NCBI RefSeq assembly: GCF_021134715.1
Contig: NC_060021.1
Coordinates: forward strand, 6,138,001 to 6,202,000
Direction of reading: 5' to 3'
DNA from: Daphnia pulex
Taxonomy: Eukaryota; Arthropoda; Branchiopoda; Diplostraca; Daphniidae
Length of the DNA: 64,000 bases
A program made the translations under genes and the position numbers. The notes under the pieces were generated by a model. The model was not told the DNA's origin. It ran no database searches and was given only the letters and a program-made list of their open reading frames with translations. Of this stretch, positions 49,701 to 60,500 are shown piece after piece (the stretch's first letter is position 1; every line of letters begins with the position of its first letter).

Positions 49701-52700
49701 CGGCGTGTAAGGCAGCGCCACTCGGTCCACTATTGGCCAGCAGACCATTCTCCAATCCGGCGTTCATTTCTTCTTGGAGAGCGCAGACCAGTTCACGAAG
49801 GCTAATTCTTTTGGACGGATGATGGCGGAAACTAAGCGCCTCCAGGAGGGATGAAGCGTGAACAACGCCCATTGATCGGAGGCACTCGACCGTGGCATCG
49901 TAAGTTGCAAATCTATTGACACACAAAAAACACAAATTGATATAATAAAATCGTAAAAAAAACTTTAGGGCACTCGAACAAGTTTATTTACGATCCTAAA
50001 AAGCGTGTCATGTTATCAATACGCATGATCTTTTAGTGCTGCAATCGTGACTCGATAACACTTGGCCGCGTTTCAAGTGTGTTATTTGAGGTACGACGAC
50101 GAGTGTGTCCTGAAACAATTGAAACCTTGCATGACGGAACTGTCAAAAAGCCCCGCTCGATTACTGAAATGGGTAAAGCGGTCCGCGGCGTATGACCGTA
50201 ACAGCAGTCGTAAGATGGTGTTTCAACCGGAGAAAAGAGATCATCTACCGTACGAAGTCGACCAACAAGAACAACATTTGAAACCCGCAAATGTCACCAC
50301 GGTATCAAGAATATTTTCTAATATTATTTGAGTTGGCTTTCTAGTAATGTACAAGTCTGACTGTTTTCCTGTTCTCCAACAGATGTCTGCATGTGTTGTG
50401 TTGTGACATTTAAAAAATCAGCCCCGGGCACCACAGAATGAACCGACTGTAAACCGCGGGTTGTAAAAAAATGCAGTTATAGGCGGAACAAAGTAAAAAA
50501 AAACGGCGGATCCATTAAAAATCGCTGGCAAAACCGGATGCGGCAATCATTAACTTTTTCTGCCTGTGGAATTCAAGGACGCGCATCTTTTTCGCACTTT
50601 TCTTTCAATTGTTAAGTCTCCATTCAGACCTGATTCAGACACTCTGTTGTAGTTTTTAAGGCAGTTAGCATCGGCCTTCGTTCCATCCTTAGTTTTTCAA
50701 AAACATCAAAGACGCCCACGGGGGCCCAGAACAAAGAAGGAAAAATTCGGCTGCCACGTCGTTGCTAGGTGACGACAAGCAACACAAAACGTCAAAATTG
50801 TTTCCGCATGGAGCATACGTGAAACCAGAAGCAGCATTCCAGTGCACAGGGGGGTGACTCACGCGGTGAACTGGCATCGAGTTTCCAAGCTACTAACTGT
50901 TTACCAATTTATGTAGGCCAATGTGGAGCTACTGAGTCTCTTCTCCCCCCCACCCTTTCACAGTCGATTCATACTGACACAGTGAGAACTTTATTAGTAG
51001 TTATATCGGCTATTGTATGACTGAATTTATAACTTGTTTCGTGATTGCAGGACACGCGGTACCTATCATAACTTAGTCTGGCAGCTACAGCATACAACAA
51101 TGGGTGATAAAAACAGTGGAGGACCCCATGTCATTCACTTTTCTTCTTCAGTGGGCCCCGGAACTCCTAGCAGTATTTCAACCACAAACTCCTTGTACCC
51201 TGCCCTACCCAATGAGGACACCATTTCACTGCCTGAAACTAAGGGTATTTCAATAAAAAGAGATTTACAACTCAATTTCTTTAGTGCAAGGTTGCTGTTT
51301 TGGCAGACAATGCATTGCCAATGACAGACAAAAGCTCACGAAGACAGGGTGCCTTCTCTGCCTTCCCAAGAGTGAATGTTCATGTCCCACAAATGATGGA
51401 TATCAGCTCGTATATCCCTCCTGTGAGGCCTCCTGCTTTCTTGAAAGAGGTACACAGAATCCCTGGCCAAGTTGGGGACCATGTCAACAGAGAAGTTCGC
51501 AACATAGGCAGCAACATCAACAAAGTATGCTACAAATAATGAACAAAGAACTGTCAAAATTAAACGCACGTATTTTCCTATTCAGATCATAGATCGTGGA
51601 GATGTCTATCTACACAAACCTCCTCCACTGCCAGAGTTTAATAACTGGAGCATTTTCGGTGTCTTATTTTCCATTTTTGGTTCCTTTTTCGATCACGGTT
51701 CTGATATAGCTACTGCCTACGTGCTCTGGGCTGAGCCAGACTCGATTTGGTGGTTTTCTCTCACCGTTGTTTTGATTGTCGTACCAACAGTCACTGTCAA
51801 CGCTTTCAGTCTCTACTGGTATCAACTTTAAACATTGTCTCGATCAACGCATCAATGCAATTTACACTACTAAATCAAATAGGTATCTCAACGAAGATTA
51901 TCAAGCCGCAAGACGCATGTTTTCATCACGACCGGGATTCTCAAAATGTTGGTGGGGTTTCCGCATCATCGTACACATTCTCCTACTGGGCCCTGTTTTC
52001 AGGTGATTTGAACTTTAAACATTATTTTAGCGGAATAATAATGTAATCTTAACAATTTGTCTTGCAACAGATACATCGATTTGCTCTACTACGGAATCAA
52101 AAGTCGCAAGTCTCGATTGCAACGCATCAACGTTCAGGGACCCTATTGCCCATGGCCGAAGCAACAAACTGAAATAAAGAAGCAAGTGGATTATTACAAT
52201 CTGCTGTTGCACGAGGAACGCGATATTGCCATCTTAGACCTGATGCACAGTTTCATGCAGGATGCGCCCCAGCTCATTTTGCAGATTTACATTTTGGCAC
52301 GACGCCCTCCTCAGACGCACTCAGAAAACGATTACATCATCACAGGTGCATTTTAATTTGTTTTTTGAATCTCCCGCGGTGAATTCATTCTTTCATTGAA
52401 ATTCTACAGTCCTGGTGCAGTCATTTTCATCGTTAACATCTCTCATGTCTTTGGCTTGGTCCCTGACTAGCTATCAGAGAACTTTACGCTACGCCATGCC
52501 GGATAAGCCTCAAATGAGTGTAGGTGGATCAGCAACAACATTTCTCTGGCACACCTTTCAAGTTGCCTCTCGCGTACTAGCCTTGGCCCTTTTCGCTAGT
52601 GCACACAAGCGAGAGGTTTTCATCGCATTGGGCGGACATTGGGGACTGATGGTTATTTGGATTTTATTGCAGGTACGCACTCGTGTAAAAATCAAGGCAT

Positions 52701-53857
52701 TAAACTTAAGTAATTGCTGTGGCTTCCTTTCTTTACAGCGCACTCATTTCTGCGGGACGCCTGACGGAAAGAGAAACAACTGCGGAGAATTCTTTTACAA
52801 CATCGTCGTCGGTTGGATGTTTACATTCGTCATGATCAACGTGAAAGCGACTGCCACCAGAGTCAAGTACTCGGTTTACTACTTGTTGATGGCAGCTGAA
52901 AATACGACTATGATAGTCCTATGGTTTCTGTTACCTGAAAGCGCAACCCACTGGTATCACCTTCCCGCCCTGATCGGTACTTTTGTGTGTTTTATTCTTG
53001 GTCTCGTGTTTATGTTCCTATACTACAGACACTACCACCCTGATGGCAAAATGCCTAACAAAAATCAATCTCCTAAATTGTTCTGAGTGCAAGAAAACAG
53101 TATTAACGAATGTTCTTGAGCCTTATTTTCATTCTGCCGTGTTTTCCTATTTACTTACATATCTCTCGCTCTCTCTCAGTACATCAACCTGGTACATTTC
53201 TCAAATTCCTGTCATTTCCATGTCATGTTGACGAATACAAAGATAAAACTATATGCACGGTTTCGACTTACCCTGTTCCAGCTGGATCGATATTGCTGAA
53301 GAGAGCCATTGTAGACTGCGATGGCATCATGAGCATTTCTGAGCGAACTGACGACCCGTTATTTCGATTTGTAGATGCGATCCCCCAGTTGTTTGGCTCG
53401 TAGTTCTGAAAACATCCCGTATTGTTGGATAATGGAATTTAGTCGTAGCTCCAGTAAGTAAGTTGGCACGATGTACCCATACCTCGGCTTCCAAGGAAAT
53501 ATCTCCTTTTCCGGGCCTGACGTTTTGGAATAAGTGTAAAAATTCACCGAAGCTGATTCGACCATCGTGGTCTAAGTCAAGTTTGTCAAAAAGTTGAGCT
53601 ATCACCTGCAAAGAAATGTAAATGTTTAATGCAGTGAATGACACTGTATTTTTTCGTTAACTCACCTCATCTGATAATTTCTCCATTCCAATGCACTCAC
53701 AAACGAGTGCTAGCTGTGACTGGTCTAGGTACCCATCTTTGCCAACACCAAGTTTCCCCCATGTTGTTCTCAAATAATCTTCTTCACTTTGATTTATGGA
53801 TGGAGTGGAATGGTGATCTTCAATGTGGAAATTGCTATTCTTTCCTGGTACTTCCAT
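43794..53857 (-). CDS. Ninein/Bsg25D-like centrosomal coiled-coil protein
   Basis: Nineteen exons join in phase to 1,124 aa: 53857-53666, 53605-53483, 53405-53272, 49912-49664, 49101-48961, 48870-48696, 48351-48247, 48049-47886, 47782-47599, 47470-47282, 47199-47020, 46894-46805, 46003-45835, 45758-45469, 45399-45312, 45233-44731, 44486-44312, 44169-44069, 43916-43794. The N-terminus has EF-hand-like units (KDGYLDQSQLALVCE; canonical loop DLDHDGRISFGE). The rest is long coiled coil with Glu/Gln/Leu heptads, interrupted by a Pro/Ser segment (SPPSPHLNRPLSPTPKPG), ending in MELYTENARLLETL, like the ninein C-terminal motif. Ninein proteins anchor microtubule minus ends at the subdistal centriole or non-centrosomal sites. 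The 3.36 kb third intron contains the XKR gene on the other strand. Upstream exons may be missing. Confidence 0.88.
49913..53271. other. Large ninein intron hosting a nested gene
   Basis: The exon ending at 53272 (phase 2, GG) fits the exon starting at 49912 (A TTT GCA), making GFATYD in line with ninein's GFRVF segment. All other ninein introns are under 1 kb. The 49,920-51,099 part has no recognised exon; it presumably carries the promoter of the nested gene. Confidence 0.8.
51100..53086 (+). CDS. XK-related (XKR/CED-8 family) membrane protein, nested in ninein intron
   Basis: Exons: 51100-51244, 51285-51524, 51586-51818, 51883-52002, 52071-52345, 52410-52672, 52739-53086. From exon 2 onward all phases agree, giving about 490 residues. 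XK-family marks are clear: FGSFFDHGSDIATAYVLW in the first helices, LDLMHSFMQDAPQLILQIYI, SYQRTLRYAMPD, TFQVASRVLALALFASAHK and WFLLPES. About eight to ten hydrophobic segments are present. XKR proteins are plasma-membrane lipid scramblases (CED-8/Xkr8 expose phosphatidylserine after caspase cleavage). The exon 1 frame (MGDKNSGGPHVIHFSSSVGP) reaches the 51,244 donor in phase 1, while exon 2 needs phase 0, so the start is unsettled: a one-base indel, an alternative ATG at 51128 (which does fit phase), or a start in exon 2. Confidence 0.88.
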
Positions 53858-54272
53858 TACTGGTTCATTAATTTAAAAAGATGGAATGGAACAGGAATGT
53901 TGGTTTTCTTTCTTTTCTGTCACAGCCACATGCCAAGGATGTCAAGCTTTCGTTCAGTCCCTGAAAAAAGCTTCTATAATGAGAGAAAACAAAAAAGAAT
54001 AGGAAAAGTGAATTATGGGAACCGACGAACGAACTGCCAAGGCTAAAGACACACACTATAATGATAGTCCAATATATTCCCATCGAAAAAGTTACCGAGT
54101 AATATCTCAGCTCACAACATCATCTATACAACTAAAAATATCGCGAATCCAACTTGATACGTCGAGGGGAAAACACTGAAACCAACACTGTGACATAAAT
54201 ACAAGAACAGTGAAAATGTAACACGAGCCGACTTACACATTTAGAAAACGAAAGTTTTGCACAGGCCAGCAC
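53858..54272. other. 5' flank of the ninein-like gene
   Basis: About 415 bp between the first recognised ninein exon and the retrotransposon. A TTTTTTCAG acceptor at about 53,962-53,970 on the minus strand could begin a 5' UTR exon. No coding exon was recognised. Confidence 0.35.
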
Positions 54273-54277
54273 AAACC

Positions 54278-54476
54278 TGTTGAGTATAAAAGATAAACAA
54301 ACTGGACAGTGCGGCAACGCAGGATAGCCAGGAAAGAAGAGAGGGGGAGAAGGACCTACCCAGACAAAGGAATAAGAGAGGGGGACTCAGTGCTGTTGAC
54401 GATTGTGGCTAGGCGAGTAGCAATACAAAGCGTTCTTTGCAGCAAACAGGTTCACGTGTTAATTTCTATATCAACA
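54278..54476 (+). repeat. 5' long terminal repeat
   Basis: 199 bp, TG...CA ends, TATAAAAG near its start, identical by eye to the 3' copy. Confidence 0.95.
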
Positions 54477-54491
54477 GGTTATGGGCCCAGC
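54477..54491 (+). other. Primer binding site (initiator tRNA-Met half type)
   Basis: GGTTATGGGCCCAGC abuts the 5' LTR and matches the internal tRNA-iMet priming typical of Copia elements. Confidence 0.8.
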
Positions 54492-54592
54492 TGTACGCAC
54501 AGCTAACAGCTACTCTGTCTGAACAATTATTTTTTTTTGTGTGTGTCCCCGGCTAACTGTTCCCAAGAAATTAGAAATTCTTTTCTGGAGTG

Positions 54593-56068
54593 ATGGAGAA
54601 AGATGGCCGCCGCCATGTTGTATGGTGTCTGAATGGGAAAAACTACGCGTCTTGGAAATTTGGAATGAAGCTGGCGTTACAAAGTGTTGAGCTTTGGGAA
54701 GTCGTGAACGGGACTCAACGGCAACCTGCTGAAGTAAGTTTATTGATGATTTATTGTTTTCTTTATGTGTGTGATCCGTGCCTGACAACAACGCGATATG
54801 AGATGCCTATCTGTGGCGTGGTACCAACTATTAAATTGACAAACTTAGATCCCGGCGTGAGTGCTTAATCTCTGCCACTTGATTTTGTTTTTTGTGTGTT
54901 TGTGTTTGCTGGACATTTCTCTTTTTTGTGTTTCTTTCTCAATCTGTTTGGTCACTCTGGCTAAATTCCATCATATGATGGTGGACAAGTGTGTGCTAGA
55001 GTTGCAAGCATCTAGGAGACAGCTGAGTGTTTTTCCACATCGAGATGATGTGAGGGAGATTCCACATTGAGATAATGTGAGAGGTATTCCACATCGAGAT
55101 GATGTGAGGGAGATTCCACATTGAGATAATGTGAGAGGTATTCCACATCGAGATGATGTGAGGGAGATTCCACATTGAGATAATGTGAGGCTGCCATGGA
55201 TATCACAAACCTAACCATCTTCTCGTTTTGTTACCACAATCAGAGACGCAATGCTGACCAGGTGATTGAAAATGCAGCTGATATAACCAACTGGAACAAG
55301 AGAAATACCACGGCAATGCAGAACATATTTGGCGCCATCAAAGAAGACCAATCAAGGATCCTGATGTCTTGTAGCACAGCCCAAGAGATGTGGATGAAAT
55401 TGGAGACTGAGTATGAAGAAGATGCCGCAGACAATGCACCTCTATTGTGGACAAAGTTCTATGGATGCACATTTCGACCAAGCCAAAGTGTATCAAGCTT
55501 CCTGACTGAGTTGGAACAGATAGCATTCCGTCTGAAGAGCCTCAACATAGCTATTGATGATAATCAAATAATGGCAAAGATACTCATGTCGCTTCCTCCA
55601 GAGTTCCGTGTTTTTGCCTTTGCATGGGACAGCACGCCTGTTGCAGAGAAAACTCTCAAGAAACTGACTACTCGCCTTATAGCATTGGACAAGAGCCTGC
55701 GCAACGACGAAGAAGCAAAATCGACATCTGATACTGCCTATCTCAGTAAGCCGAACAGAGATGAATCACAGCACAAAGAGCAAGCACTTCCTGCCCAGTA
55801 CGGTCAGAACAAAGGAAAAAGCCACCCTTCCAGTCAACATGCTGGTATACCGAGAACATGCTGGGAGTGCAACTCCACTACGCATGTTAGAGCTCAATGC
55901 CGTCAATACAAACGCCGGCGTGAGAGAGAAGGAGAAGAAGCGGACAGAAAAAGGAAGCGTTACGATCGACATGACAGAAGAGATGATAAACTATGTAAGC
56001 TCCCAGGAGCAACTGGCCGATGCACTCACGAAACCCCTGGCTGCTCCACGCTTCAAGTATCTCCGTGA
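54593..56068 (+). CDS. gag: Copia gag polyprotein, interrupted by an intron-like segment
   Basis: Two blocks, 54593-54733 and 55244-56068, join in phase across GTAAGT...TCAG borders (about 321 aa). Block 1 has the Copia gag opening (CLNGKNYASWKFGMKLALQ, LWEVVNG). Block 2 continues with W-N-R-N-A, MWMKLETEYEE, a coiled region and a CCHC zinc knuckle CWECNSTTHVRAQC (C-x2-C-x4-H-x4-C). Gag packages element RNA into particles. The end is basic (RRREREGEEADRKRKRYDRH) and runs into the pol deletion junction, where the frame ends shortly after. Whether the 510-bp gap is spliced cannot be seen from sequence alone. Confidence 0.8.
54734..55243 (+). other. Intron-like insertion within gag
   Basis: Starts GTAAGTTT, ends TTACCACAATCAG after a pyrimidine-rich stretch, contains stops in frame and the hairpin minisatellite. 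Removing it restores one continuous gag frame. Confidence 0.6.
55033..55189 (+). repeat. 54-bp minisatellite of alternating hairpin half-units
   Basis: Three 54-bp units begin at 55033, 55087 and 55141. Each consists of two 27-bp halves. One half holds CACATC-GAGAT-GATGTG and the other CACATT-GAGAT-AATGTG. Both are perfect 6-bp stems with the same 5-nt loop. Confidence 0.9.
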
Positions 56069-56102
56069 CAAGATTGGCGTTCGGGGTGTAGGGGAGGTGT
56101 AA
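55985..56102 (+). pseudogene. Residual C-terminus of Copia pol (RNase H end)
   Basis: In a frame different from gag, the stretch SSQEQLADALTKPL followed by FKYLRDKIGV matches the conserved last residues of Copia RNase H (E-Q-L-A-D-x-L-T-K-P-L). Everything between gag and this piece is gone. The junction is near 55,985-55,995. Confidence 0.8.
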
Positions 56103-56230
56103 CTGAAGAGTTAAAGGAGGCTGATATTTCTTTTCTTATTATTTGTCTTGTGACACTGAACCTAGTATTTATGTCTGATTCAAATATGCTGTGTATTCTG
56201 TGCTCATGTTTATTTTTGGGGGTCCAGTTT

Positions 56231-56239
56231 GAGGGGAGG
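56231..56239 (+). other. Polypurine tract
   Basis: GAGGGGAGG immediately precedes the 3' LTR, the usual site for plus-strand priming. Confidence 0.75.
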
Positions 56240-56438
56240 TGTTGAGTATAAAAGATAAACAAACTGGACAGTGCGGCAACGCAGGATAGCCAGGAAAGAA
56301 GAGAGGGGGAGAAGGACCTACCCAGACAAAGGAATAAGAGAGGGGGACTCAGTGCTGTTGACGATTGTGGCTAGGCGAGTAGCAATACAAAGCGTTCTTT
56401 GCAGCAAACAGGTTCACGTGTTAATTTCTATATCAACA
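56240..56438 (+). repeat. 3' long terminal repeat
   Basis: 199 bp, identical by eye to the 5' LTR, followed by target duplication AAACC. Confidence 0.95.
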
Positions 56439-56443
56439 AAACC

Positions 56444-58480
56444 CGCCTGACTCTGACAGATAACTCGCACTGACTAACAAAAAAAACTGTAAACTGAAGT
56501 TCCAGCTGCCATCTAGGAGCAACAACAAGCTGCCTCCGGCTCAGGGCCGGAAATGGAGGGAAAAATAAACCTACACGGCCACCACCTGTGTGTGGGGAAA
56601 CCTCCTTCCGCCGATGCTCTTTTGTTAAAAGAGAAAGAAAGAGAGAAAAAAAAAACTATTTTTATGTTTATTGAAAACACTTTTGTTTGAATCGTAGGTG
56701 TGTAGCCTAGTGAATTCAATCGGTGCAGGTGTATAAATTCCCAAATCGATATATTGATCAAGGTAATGTGTACACAAAAGTATTATCTTTTGTTCGTGGT
56801 CTCTCTCGTGTTTGGTATCAGCGACCCGGTGACCGGCTCGTAATCTGCCAATCGCGTGCTGTCGAAAATGTAACTTTTAAAGACGATCACGTAAAAACAG
56901 TAACCTTTTGTATATAGATCATCAGCCATATGCTATTTTTATAATGCAGGTAGGTAGTCTATATTTACTATATTGTCTGCACGTGGCCTACATAACCGAT
57001 CAAGCTGAGCCAACAGGACGCAATGAGAGAAAGGGGAGTTACTGTTTTGTGTTTTTGGCGAACTTCAAACAACGAAATTGTAAATCCGACAGACTTAATC
57101 TCGACAGTGGAATGACGAAATAATTTATTAGAGAGAGTGGGACAGACTGGGGGGGGGGGGGAATAGGCAACTTATAATGCAGTTAAATTGGCGTGACGGG
57201 GGTTTCCATGAAATTCGCCTGTATGGTCGGATCACGAAGCCTTACACAACTTCAAAGGTGACATTTCCAAGTGAAAAGATAAAAAGGTTTGCTTTGGTTT
57301 CAGTTTGATCTAGTCCAATTAGGGACTTGACAACATGAACCTTCTTTTATTTCTGAAATATCGAATTCTATCGGTCAGTCTTCTGTTTTCGCTTGACTTG
57401 CACTTTCCAATTTGTTGAGTACGTTAGTCTATATTTTGCAAGGATTATTTCGCGTTTACAGCTCGTGGGATTATTGCCAAGAAATCTTTTTATATCTCTT
57501 TCTCTTTTCCAGAACCTAGTGAGAGCGGTGAGAGCTATAGAGCAGATCAGTCTGATTGCAGCGAAAGGACTCTGCTGGGAGCTGCCGAGGAAGTCACTTT
57601 TCAGTTATAGTTCGTGAGAAAATGGGACATCATTTGTTTCTTAGACCAGACCAGTTCATCAAAATCGCTGAGGCACACCTCGCAGGCGATTATGAAATAA
57701 ACAAACATTGTGAGAATAAATCGAAATGAGAATTGACTGGAGGCGGTGTTATATATATTGGTGAACGGATGTTCGGTTGATTAACAATTTATGGAGGGGG
57801 GCTTGCAAGTTTCCGCGTGGATTGTTCCGGTTGTACTTTCGAATCCTACATGCATACGCGCAGACTTACCTAACATTAGTCGAGCTAAGTGGCCATGAAT
57901 AGTTCCTCCCACTGGGCTAGCTAGCAGCTATTACATGATTCCAAACCTGGCGGATGACACTGGACAGGCGACTGGAGCTGGCTGTCTGGCGATTACGTAA
58001 TGCCACATCATTAATGTTTTCTCACTGCTTATTTTCATTTTGAGTTATTAGACTTGGAGTCTTCCCAACATGTACAAAGATTAATCCGTGTATTTTTTTA
58101 AATCACGTGTACATACGTATTTTTTAAGTCGGAAACTTTCACTCTTCATATTCCAAGGCTCGAAGTCGAGTGTAGGACGTTGTTACCATTAATCATCGTC
58201 AAGATTTGTTTGTATATCTTCACATGTATACAGCAAGGGCTGGGTCCGAGCTGGAAAAGAAAAAAAAGATAAATTGGTGAGTGAAGGTTCAAATTTAGAA
58301 ATTGACATCTAACAAGTCGCATGTCATAACAATTTCACCACAGCTGAGTAACTGCTTGTTACACAGTGGACAAGTGTGCACACTTAACATTCATAATAAC
58401 ACTTAACATTAATAAAACATGTTTTGTTTAGCGTTGAGTTGCAAAGGAGGCGGCAAACTTCATATGATAAAAATATTTGC
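56444..58480. other. Intergenic DNA between retrotransposon and DNA transposons
   Basis: No gene recognised on either strand. Several short plus frames (57393-57617 and others) lack domains. There is a G12 run near 57,149-57,161. Confidence 0.4.
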
Positions 58481-58965
58481 GAGGGGTTGGCAACTTTAAA
58501 TTTGGGTGTACGAGGATTCAGAATCTCAAAGATTCTAGAGATTCTGAGGGATTCTGAGAGATTCTACGAGGATTCTGTGAGATTCTGAATCAAGTTTCCC
58601 CCCCCCCCCCCAAAATTCCGCTAGGGGCGCTACTAGTCATTGGCCCAGTTTATGTACAGAAGTATGCATTGTGTTACGTAGTGGGCGTAGCTCCGTTTCG
58701 GCACGCTCCTATATACAGCTTAATAGACATGTAGATCTTATTATATTTAAGATAATTTACTGATAAAAAAGGTGGGGATTCAAGTAGGGTGATGTAATCT
58801 GATAGTTAGAAATTCGATAGGTTTGAAATAAAAGTCTATCAGATTATTAATTTTAAAATAAAATATACGGGGAAAATTAACCGCAAGTGACTTTAGCTGG
58901 GAAGTATTGGCATTTTATCAATACAGTTTTTTAAATCATAAATTTGTCCCACCCCATCCTCCATT

Positions 58966-59515
58966 GGCATGTAGACATTGGGACTAATAACCACAAGGAC
59001 TAATCGAATGCGTCACTAGAACGCGACACTAGAACGCCCTTCCGACACTAGAACGTCCATATTTTAGCCACGACATTAGGACGGAAAAACCTCTAAATTC
59101 CGCTGCGGCACTAGAACGTCCACATTTTAGTAACGACAATAGGACGGAAACCTCTGCGACAGTAGAACGGTTTTTGCGACATTAGAACTTAGGGAATGAT
59201 TCTTTGTCACTAGATGTATTTTGAATGCGTCACTAGAACGCCCACCCGACACTAGAACGTCCATATTTAAGCGACAAGTAGAACGGGAAAAAATATTGCG
59301 ACACTAGAACGGCTATAATAAAATCTGCGGTGGGGTTTCATTCTTTACCGCTAGATGTAGGAGATGTATAAAGTTTCCGATTAGGTTGCGCGAATTTTAA
59401 AACATCGAATGCCAAATGGATGGATTGGTACAGTATAAAAGACAGGATAAGAACGGCATGCAAAGTATAGCGAATCCTATATGTTAATCCCTAAATACGC
59501 TATTCTTTCTGAAAT
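58966..59515 (+). repeat. Left terminal inverted repeat
   Basis: Contains seven CACTAGAACG motifs and, near its inner end, GTATAAAAGA at about 59,434, a TATA-like box reading inward. Confidence 0.9.
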
Positions 59516-59939
59516 CCTACATATTATCATAGAAGTAGTATTCAGGATTTTTCAGTTTCAAAAGTCTCGTTTTCGTAGAAAAGATCTTATTAGTTTTAAA
59601 CGAAATAAAAATAAAAAAATTTTAATGAAAGTGTTTGTATTACAAAATGTGATAGTAATGGGGAGACACACGAACTTCGTTATCGTAATAAAAAGAATGC
59701 AGCGGAATATCGAAAACGAAGTCATAAACGAAAACGAAGGTAGGCCGCTATTCAGAGGGGAAACTATGAACGAAAATCTCGCGAAAATCGGTCTTGGCAA
59801 AATAACGCAGTCTCCAATTACTCTATCACAAAAAACTTTTCCACTAATTATTTTCTGCAATCCTAAAGAAATCTGCGTTCCTCTTTTAGGTAGACAAACG
59901 TTGCAAAAATACCGTGCCCACGGTACACAATCTGCCTGA
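59481..59939 (+). CDS. Hypothetical ORF just inside the left inverted repeat
   Basis: The ATG at 59481 lies about 45 bp downstream of a TATA-like box, giving 152 aa, Lys/Ile-rich with a basic middle. No domain is recognised. Its first 12 codons lie in the inverted repeat. It may be a remnant of the element's own protein or a chance frame. Confidence 0.3.
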   Translation: MLIPKYAILSEILHIIIEVVFRIFQFQKSRFRRKDLISFKRNKNKKILMKVFVLQNVIVMGRHTNFVIVIKRMQRNIENEVINENEGRPLFRGETMNENLAKIGLGKITQSPITLSQKTFPLIIFCNPKEICVPLLGRQTLQKYRAHGTQSA

Positions 59940-60500
59940 AATTGTAACCGATTTCAGAATTTGAAATTTTGAATTCTCTGTAATGTCGTATCTCTGACAC
60001 ACTAAATTGCTCCACCAGGAATGATTGACTCCCACATGGAGATTACCAGATTTCTGTAAACAGAATTTGTCAACATTTGAAAAGAATGGTCCCTTGCCAT
60101 CAGGTTTCATGTGTAATCCGGCGAAGTACGAAATCCACCGGACAATTGCAAGCATCATAGGCATCATCAATAGGCTACTGGTTACACTCAAATGCTCTGC
60201 AGGTGTGTCGATCTTGTTATTACTGTTTTCTAACACATTCTTCGTGATAAAAATGACGTGCTCGGTGAACTGCGTGTGTGATTTGTTAATACAACCTGAC
60301 CAGTGTTATAAAAAAACTTTTCCACGAGTGCCTTAATTTGGTCAAAGAGGATAGGGTAGCCTACAGAGCAGGTGCCATTTCGTGGCCTACTAGTTCCTTG
60401 AAATGTTTCTGGATTTGAGTACCGAATTTTTCGTTGACGCACAACAACATCCGCAGAACGGAAGAAGGTGTCCCACGAATGAAAGTTACCGAGTAGTGCT
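59886..60500 (-). pseudogene. Broken coding-like segment inside the DNA transposon
   Basis: Two minus-strand frames with protein-like composition overlap end to end near 60,230. One includes GTCSVGYPILFDQIKALVEK and stops; the other continues with TKNVLENSNNKIDTPAEHLS and GLHMKPDGKGPFFSNVDKFC. A frame change between them suggests a decayed gene or transposase. The family is not recognised. Confidence 0.35.

Larger units (their letters stand above)
54278..56438 (+). mobile_element. Copia-type LTR retrotransposon, internally deleted, recent insertion
   Basis: Two 199-bp LTRs (54278-54476 and 56240-56438) read identically by eye. Each starts TGTTGAG, ends TCAACA and contains a TATAAAAG box. A 5-bp target duplication AAACC flanks the element (54273-54277 and 56439-56443). 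The primer site GGTTATGGGCCCAGC directly follows the 5' LTR, the half initiator-tRNA-Met type used by Copia. A purine tract GAGGGGAGG precedes the 3' LTR. Inside are a gag gene and only the last piece of pol. Protease, integrase and most of reverse transcriptase/RNase H are absent, so it must depend on another element for mobility. It lies about 0.4 kb upstream of the first recognised ninein exon. Confidence 0.95.

Noticed and set aside
50062..50331. 89-codon plus-strand frame in the ninein intron
   Set aside because: Opens with TTG rather than ATG, has no recognisable domain and cannot be joined in phase to the XKR exons.
55012..55218. 68-codon minus-strand repetitive ORF (LNVESPSHHLDVE repeats)
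   Set aside because: It is only the reverse translation of the hairpin minisatellite, on the strand opposite to gag.
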